Below are positions 14,101 through 18,950 of a stretch of 18,950 nt of DNA, piece by piece. Positions within the stretch are counted from its first letter, which is position 1, and every line of letters begins with the position of its first letter. The position numbers were made by a program, and so were the translations under genes. The DNA is from an uncultured bacterium (lineage in GTDB: Bacteria; Patescibacteriota; Patescibacteriia; UBA1558; GWA2-36-10): the NCBI GenBank assembly GCA_937912185.1, contig CALDOH010000106.1, positions 1 through 18,950 on the forward strand, written 5' to 3'. A model generated the notes under the pieces. It was not told where the DNA came from. It saw nothing but the letters and a program-made list of their open reading frames with translations, and did not search any database.

Positions 14101-17100
14101 GCCACAGCAAGATTATGTTGCGCCAATAGTTTCCAAGGACAGGACAGATTTTCCAGGAAGACTTCAATATATAATTGGTTATCGAGATGATACTTCGGGG
14201 GCAGGGAATAGAGGCGTATATGTACAGTTGGTTGGTGATGGTGGGTATGCTCATTCTGATTTGTGGTCTTGGGAACCCGTAATTGGTGATTGGTATTATG
14301 TAGCCTTTGTTTTTGATAAAACAGCAGGTTCAGTAGAGGTTTATATTAATGGGGTTAGCTTAGGAAAGAAATTTGGGTATGCGGGGAGTATCATAGATTA
14401 TGCGGGCGATTTTTATGTAGGAGCACATAGAGGCTCAAATTATAATAATTATCTTTATTGGAATGATGATATAGATGAAATAAGGATTTCTGATAAAATA
14501 CGTAGTCCACAGGAAATCGCTGATTATAGTCATATTATTTCCAACGAACGTAAGTTTGTTTATGATACTCAAGGTGTCACAACCGACTTAACTGACACCA
14601 CTAAATCAACTGCAGTACAAAAAGAATATAATTTTGTAGACGGCAATCTAGAAATGGAACATAGTCTGGGTGAAGTAGAAATAAACTTAGGCACAGGCGT
14701 CATCACTAGCCAGATCGCAGGTGATGAAAAAGATACCGAATATCTTTATGCTAATAATGAAACCAAACATATATTGGCAGCACCCAAAACCAAAATTATT
14801 TCTGATACTGCTGACAGCAAACAGCAGGATCTATACTATGATGAAATGGCTTATGGCCAGGTGAATACAGTAAATCTGACCAAAGAGGACTATATACAAG
14901 AAGATGTAGAAATAAATAGAAAGTTCAATAGCTACGGACTGGTCTATGAGCAGTCAGATCCAAAATTTGCTACTACTACTATTAGCTATGACACTAATAA
15001 TCTCTATCCTATTTCTTCAGAAGATCCATTGGGGTATGTTACTTTGACAGAATATGATCCAGTCTTTGGACAAATAGCTAGCTCTACTGATCCAAATGGC
15101 CTAGTGACCAACAACAGCTACGATGCTCTAGGTAGGCTCAAGGAAGTAAAAATATCAAATCCAGACAATCCTAGTCAGCTGGTGACTAAACAGCAGATTA
15201 CATATTACGATACTAATTTACCTCGATACAGTGAGCTAAAAGATTATTTTACCACTTCAAACTATACTACTAGTCGTGAATACTACGACGGTTTGGATAG
15301 AATCATTCAAAAGAAAATCCAAACCGATAATGCTAGTGAGTGGTCAACTGTAGATATCAACTATGACGAACAAGGTAGGGTAGAGCGTGAGTCTTTGCCA
15401 TACTACACCTCTAGTGTCAGCTACAGCTCTGCCGACCTCAATCAGCCAGCTAAAACATATACCTATGATGCAGCTGGAAGAATCACTACAGAAACTACAC
15501 CAGTTGGTGCTACTACTTATCACTACGATGGCTTTACTACTATCATTACTGATGCCAATGGCGACAGAAAAGACCTTAGCAAAGATGCCTATGGTAATTT
15601 GGTAGAAGTTAAAGAATATACAGTTACTCCAGACTTTGAATTTGAAGTAGATGTAGATACGGCTGCTCTTTGGCATATGAATGGTCCAGTCGCCAGTGCT
15701 AGTAAAAAAGACAATGAAGAAGGTACTCCACAATATGATCTTACAGAAAATAATGTCCCAACAGATGCTTCTGGTTTCAATGGGCTATTAAATGGTGCCT
15801 ATGAATTTGATGGTACAGACGAGTATGTTTCTTTTGTAAATAATCAAGGTGGATATCTGTATGGTACAGCAAGTACAATTGAAGCTTGGGTATATATAAA
15901 TCAGCTAACTGGAGAGAGGCAAACAATTTATGAAGATTGGGACATAACGCCGTCATATTTATTGAGTTTTTATATAGATACCAATGGCAAATTGCGTGCA
16001 GAAAGGAATTACGCCAGTACCAATTCAGAAGCTATAGGTGGTACAACCTTACCAACCGGGGAATGGTTATACATAGCAGCTGTGTTTGAGGAAAATGAGC
16101 CCACTAAGGTTTATATAAATGGTCAGTTGGACGGAACAGCTCCAAATAGTGCCAGTAGCCCGAATATGTCGTCTTCAAATGGCGTGCATATTGGTGCCTG
16201 GCAGTATAATAGCAGTATGTATTATTATTTGGATGGCAGGATAGATGAGATTAGGGTGTCTGATGTAGCTAGAACTCAAGTAGAAATGCAGGAATACTAT
16301 GAAGCTTATTTAGCACCATACAGTAAAAATAGTGTCGGTGAGTATTTGACCACTACTTATGAATATACTTTGACCAACAAACTTGAAAAAATTACCGACA
16401 GTCAGGGTAATATCCGAAATTTTCACTATGACGAGCTAGACAATCTTGACTGGCAAGACATGGTCCATAAATCCACAGTAGTAAGTCCTGACAAGATAAA
16501 CTACACTCACGACAAAAATGGCAATGTTTTGACTGAAGCTAGTTTCAAGGGCGATGCTATCTCCTATGTCTATGACAACCTCAATCGAGTCACCTATGAA
16601 AAGCTTTCTGGAGTCGATCAAATCTCATATACCTATGATCAAGGTAGCTACGGCAAAGGTCAGCTTACTTTTGCTGACTATGGTGGCAATAACAAAAAAT
16701 ATTATAACTATGATATCTTTGGTCGTTTGGTAAACAGTACCACTACTATTGAAAATGAGAATTTCAGTATGGACTTTGAGTACAATCTGAGTGGTGATGT
16801 CACCAAGATTGTTTATCCCAATGATTGGCAAGTAATCTATAATTACAATTCAGTTGGACAAGTTGATGAAGTCCAGCTTGATAAAGGCGCTGGGCCAATA
16901 ACTTTGGTAGAAAATATCGAGTACAATGCCAATGGTCAGATGACTCATTTTGAGCGCTCCAATGGCGTAGATACCACCTATACCTATGATCCAGATCAAA
17001 ACTATCGTTTGACCGATCTAGAGACTACTGACGGTGTTGATATGCTCCAAGATTTGAACTATAGCTATGACTCGGTCGGAAATATCACACAGATAAATGA

Positions 17101-18628
17101 CGACTCAGACACTGACCTAGCCAAAGTAGTTTGGTATGATTATGACGACCTCAATCGTCTGGCTTCTAGTACAGTCAATTATCTAGGTCATCCAGCCGAC
17201 AACTATTCACGGCAGTATCAGTATGATGAAGTCGGTAATATGACCTATCATTCTGAGCTGGGTACCATGAATTATGACAATGACAATCCTCATCAGCTGT
17301 CTGGCTATGGTACCCGTACTTTTGTGTACGATGACGCTGGTAATATGACCCATAACGGTGGTTTTGCTAAGTTTGCTTGGGATCACAGAAGTAGACTCAA
17401 GAGTACCTATGACATAGCCAGTGAAGATAGTACTTACTACAAATATGACCACAACAATCAGAGATTTATCAAATATACTGAAAGGTATGTCTGGGTACCA
17501 CCGGATATAGAAGATCCTTATGTAGAAATGAGAGCAATGACAAGCAAAGTTGGTGGTGGAGGTTACTACGAACTGAGGAGAGTCAAGGAGGATAAATATG
17601 TAGATGGTTACTTTGAAAAAAATCTTGGCGATCATACTAGAACGCATATAAACTTGGGTAGTATGAAAATAGCTACTGCCAAAGACACTAGCGATCCTTA
17701 CTTTATATTGTCTGATCATCTTAATTCTAGTACAATAATAACAGACAATAGTGGAAATGTAGCTGAAATTAGTGATTATGCGCCTTATGGTACAGAAGCA
17801 TATAGTGATGTAACTCAAGATGTGGGAGATGATTATACCTTCACTGGACAGGAGTATGACGAAGAAAACAACACGCAGTACTTCGGTGCACGTTACATGG
17901 ATAATGAAATAGGACGATTTTTGAGTGTGGATCCTGCTACTTTGATCCTGCACGATGGACAAGAATTAAAAGAAATTACTAATGGTGATTTACAGAAGTT
18001 ATTATCCAATCCACAGAATCTCAACTCATATAGTTACTCAATTAATAATCCAGTAATTTATGTTGACCCAGATGGTAATTTCCTAGAGACTTTCCTTGAT
18101 GTAGGGTTTGTTACTTATGATTCAGGTAATACTCTCTACAAGGGTGGTCAATTTATAGGATCTTTGTTCTCTGGTAATCTGCAGCAAGCATCAGATGCAT
18201 CAGAGGCCTTTCTAGGGTCGTTTGTTGACTTAGGTACTGATACAGCCGCTATGTTTATACCTTTTGTGCCAGCTGGACTGACTAAAGTTGATGATGCCGC
18301 TAAACTGGCTAATAAAGCTAAGAATTTTGACGCAGTAGCTCAGCAGAGTAAGATGCTTAAAGGCATTGAAAATAGTAAGGCCATAAATACCTTGAAATCT
18401 GTATTTAAAACAAGTGATACAATTCCTGGTGGTACGATGGGAGCGCTAAGGAATGAGATAATGACAGGAAATAAGACAAAAGGCATATTCCATACCAAGA
18501 AAGCTGAGAATGTTATTAATAACATAAGGAATGTATTTAAAACCGAAAATCTAAATAAGATTGAATCAAGTCGTTTGCAGGGCATTAGTAATAGTCTTAA
18601 ATCATTGATTAAAAATATTAAATACTAA
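11141..18628 (+). CDS. Giant secreted SpvB/LamG/YD-repeat/RHS polymorphic toxin-like protein
   Basis: A 2495-residue exported protein. In order: Sec signal peptide (hydrophobic 15-30, likely cleaved after SFA at 35; Met10 is an alternative start), acidic linker (36-120), SpvB-type domain (about 122-390), six VCBS/FG-GAP-like calcium loops of the DVNGDNLTD kind (about residues 422, 482, 541, 605, 658, 712), a TcdB-mid-like region (about 740-850), LamG-like domain 1 (about 904-1130), YD repeats, LamG-like domain 2 (about 1505-1725), at least ten further YD repeats of the YDxxGN type (about 1735-2130), RHS core (about 2151-2314, closing YVDPDGN), and a variable tail (2315-2495). The order SpvB, TcdB-mid, YD repeats, core, variable tail is that of the TcB/TcC cocoon fused into one chain. 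The tail has a hydrophobic pretoxin-like stretch and a terminal domain of unassigned activity. A small gene follows after 6 nt. Confidence 0.9.
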   Translation: MSDNINYNNMPIKKVFISTLAFTLVLSSIPWQSFAREDVLALPAPARLENNSPVILNLEPVDPGSNESESKESDFESIPDINAPIDQQPEELLKEPENLALDEPIDVPYVDRDEKKLASEQLNVDIDTNTGALVYSYPIVVPPGRNGLQPDLRLTYNNQNSDNFNHFGVGWSLNIPSIQRDGKRGVNNLYSRNDFTSSLSGELRPIELDADDTHGLYGSRIEGGGFFKYEYLAADNSWKVTDKQGVIYTFGSANASRQYNPSDSSQIYKWALVEIRDTNDNYVKYEYYQDANDIYPYKIKYTGHDTTDGIFEVEFLREARSDDMENYTTGFKVDTDYRISEIQAKVNGIWVRKYELDYITGDNGQRSMLDDITESGNDGSSTITLPVDNFDYASTSPGWEEDPDFNVPYFYSIYFNPGVHYFYDANGDALDDHIELRQYPPAHEEPYVHLSTGLSNGSGWTFTENWDFPTSTENNLNFSATRFADVNGDNLTDVIIADYYRGIRDIYINNGTDWELDDSYNFPTYFNMNSYGNSIDAGVRLVDLNGDSLVDVVKSIGCGTSLCTGAWLNNGHGWSSTNDFQAPVGFSAPEYVFLQNQDIGVRLADANGDGLVDILRSDGQYNEIYINNGFGWEEAGYNNPVVFKDVLTGTRRITELVDVNQDGLTDIVYISSNGSPIEKLVYINNGPGWSLNPSYQLPAIDNIHIFEGNFAMADINGDGFIDIMQNRDSDSIYGDDVKKVFINTGNKLLLETVNSSQGARIDLTYKRSNQYRDVSGDLLSPSLPYALETVEGITIDDGFDNDISTTYSYEGGERYYDGAYESRYAGFAEVAKINGAQKTVTYFHQGNDTNSSQGENNDSYYKIGKPYRAEVYDDTTETLLKQNLTKWEENLNEPEVQAKSMVADPSIVALWTFNGSAGSTEKVDNIVGGPNLNEINNPISVIGDDFDPDGAYNLNRYYERYLKAGDNSILDLDYDFTLDALIKFNNTPQQDYVAPIVSKDRTDFPGRLQYIIGYRDDTSGAGNRGVYVQLVGDGGYAHSDLWSWEPVIGDWYYVAFVFDKTAGSVEVYINGVSLGKKFGYAGSIIDYAGDFYVGAHRGSNYNNYLYWNDDIDEIRISDKIRSPQEIADYSHIISNERKFVYDTQGVTTDLTDTTKSTAVQKEYNFVDGNLEMEHSLGEVEINLGTGVITSQIAGDEKDTEYLYANNETKHILAAPKTKIISDTADSKQQDLYYDEMAYGQVNTVNLTKEDYIQEDVEINRKFNSYGLVYEQSDPKFATTTISYDTNNLYPISSEDPLGYVTLTEYDPVFGQIASSTDPNGLVTNNSYDALGRLKEVKISNPDNPSQLVTKQQITYYDTNLPRYSELKDYFTTSNYTTSREYYDGLDRIIQKKIQTDNASEWSTVDINYDEQGRVERESLPYYTSSVSYSSADLNQPAKTYTYDAAGRITTETTPVGATTYHYDGFTTIITDANGDRKDLSKDAYGNLVEVKEYTVTPDFEFEVDVDTAALWHMNGPVASASKKDNEEGTPQYDLTENNVPTDASGFNGLLNGAYEFDGTDEYVSFVNNQGGYLYGTASTIEAWVYINQLTGERQTIYEDWDITPSYLLSFYIDTNGKLRAERNYASTNSEAIGGTTLPTGEWLYIAAVFEENEPTKVYINGQLDGTAPNSASSPNMSSSNGVHIGAWQYNSSMYYYLDGRIDEIRVSDVARTQVEMQEYYEAYLAPYSKNSVGEYLTTTYEYTLTNKLEKITDSQGNIRNFHYDELDNLDWQDMVHKSTVVSPDKINYTHDKNGNVLTEASFKGDAISYVYDNLNRVTYEKLSGVDQISYTYDQGSYGKGQLTFADYGGNNKKYYNYDIFGRLVNSTTTIENENFSMDFEYNLSGDVTKIVYPNDWQVIYNYNSVGQVDEVQLDKGAGPITLVENIEYNANGQMTHFERSNGVDTTYTYDPDQNYRLTDLETTDGVDMLQDLNYSYDSVGNITQINDDSDTDLAKVVWYDYDDLNRLASSTVNYLGHPADNYSRQYQYDEVGNMTYHSELGTMNYDNDNPHQLSGYGTRTFVYDDAGNMTHNGGFAKFAWDHRSRLKSTYDIASEDSTYYKYDHNNQRFIKYTERYVWVPPDIEDPYVEMRAMTSKVGGGGYYELRRVKEDKYVDGYFEKNLGDHTRTHINLGSMKIATAKDTSDPYFILSDHLNSSTIITDNSGNVAEISDYAPYGTEAYSDVTQDVGDDYTFTGQEYDEENNTQYFGARYMDNEIGRFLSVDPATLILHDGQELKEITNGDLQKLLSNPQNLNSYSYSINNPVIYVDPDGNFLETFLDVGFVTYDSGNTLYKGGQFIGSLFSGNLQQASDASEAFLGSFVDLGTDTAAMFIPFVPAGLTKVDDAAKLANKAKNFDAVAQQSKMLKGIENSKAINTLKSVFKTSDTIPGGTMGALRNEIMTGNKTKGIFHTKKAENVINNIRNVFKTENLNKIESSRLQGISNSLKSLIKNIKY

Positions 18629-18634
18629 AAATTT

Positions 18635-18950
18635 ATGAAAAAATTGTATACAGTAAAAATTACATTTGCAGATTTTACCGAGGGAGTTGAGCAATATGAG
18701 GCTGATTCCGCGGAAGAAGTAGTTGAGTTATTTTTTCAAAAGGCTGAGTGTTTCGAGCGTTATGATAGAAGTAAGCTCTTGGAAGTTATGAAAAGAAGAT
18801 TAAAAGAAAAAAGTGCTCTTATACACGTAGCAGATGGTATACGAGGAGTGTGGCTTGTTAATACAGGAGCTGAATTTCAAGATTTTGAAGGGGAGCTTGA
18901 AGCTATATATGGAGGTATAGTGGTGCAAACAGATCCGCACGGGCCTAGAA
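18635..18950 (+). CDS. Small soluble protein, cut by the window end; candidate immunity protein
   Basis: An open frame starts at ATG 18635, 6 nt after the large RHS stop, and stays open to the window end (105 codons seen, 3' end missing). It begins MKKLYTVKITFADFTEGVEQ, with a strand-strand-helix opening (EADSAEEVVELFF), a basic helix around KRRLKEK and a later strand pair (GVWLVNTG, GGIVVQTD). It has no signal peptide and no membrane segment, so the product is cytoplasmic. I do not recognise the family. Its position directly after a polymorphic-toxin tail makes it the natural immunity candidate, and a cytoplasmic product would imply that the large protein's tail acts inside cells. Both points are positional inference. 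Confidence 0.6.
   Translation, partial: MKKLYTVKITFADFTEGVEQYEADSAEEVVELFFQKAECFERYDRSKLLEVMKRRLKEKSALIHVADGIRGVWLVNTGAEFQDFEGELEAIYGGIVVQTDPHGPR

Noticed and set aside
15344..15733. Minus-strand open frame of 129 codons
   Set aside because: It is a mirror of the YD-repeat coding strand with a biased composition, with no start signals or recognisable domain.
17207..17962. Long open frame (251 codons) on the minus strand inside the large RHS gene
   Set aside because: It is antisense to YD-repeat and core coding sequence, has a low-complexity Ile/Ser/Thr/Val-rich product typical of a reversed Asp/Tyr/Asn-rich gene, and has no promoter or family motif.

Overview
Low-GC bacterial DNA, probably from a member of the Patescibacteria (Candidate Phyla Radiation, Parcubacteria-like). 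This is inferred from four things: a sensor kinase with a 7TM-GAF-GAF layout and an HQLRTP H-box of a kind common in those genomes, tightly packed genes with almost no Shine-Dalgarno sequences, a lone ECF-type S component, and a large secreted SpvB/RHS protein. TGA is a genuine stop here (the kinase ends in an ATGA overlap), so the recoded Gracilibacteria/Absconditabacteria lineages are unlikely. The assignment is not proven from the window.

Region 1 (1-8782) is conserved-looking. After a small unknown gene and a terminator, a near-leaderless promoter (555-583) opens a seven-gene co-directional run: acyl-CoA synthetase (fadD-like), ECF S-component-like membrane protein, DUF1893 protein, PlsC-type acyltransferase, DUF362 protein, a large membrane hybrid sensor kinase, and a membrane-anchored alpha/beta hydrolase. 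Gaps are 14 nt or less and several genes overlap, so this is one operon. Acyl activation plus acyl transfer plus a lipase-like hydrolase suggests uptake and incorporation of exogenous fatty acids.

Region 2 (8783-10507) starts with a consensus promoter (TTGACA-18-TATAAT) followed within about 7 nt of the expected transcription start by a strong terminator-like hairpin. It then encodes a 370-residue mini-RHS protein: a signal peptide joined directly to an RHS core and a C-terminal domain that looks like a permuted papain-like cysteine enzyme. An overlapping gene encodes a membrane-anchored protein, a candidate immunity partner.

Region 3 (10508-11054) is a small endonuclease-like DUF559 gene lying exactly between two inverted, covarying GC-rich palindromes, followed by more partial copies at about 30-bp spacing. 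It looks like a REP-type mobile cassette inserted between two toxin loci.

Region 4 (11055-18950) has a good promoter, a leader with three GACGGCT repeats, and a 2495-residue secreted SpvB / VCBS / TcdB-mid / LamG / YD-repeat / RHS-core protein with an unassigned toxin-like tail. Six nucleotides later a small gene begins that runs off the window and is a candidate immunity protein. The two RHS proteins share the RHS core and a FA-RE signal-peptide junction, so the mini-RHS looks like an internally deleted derivative of a full-length RHS gene. No intergenic stretch exceeds 190 bases.
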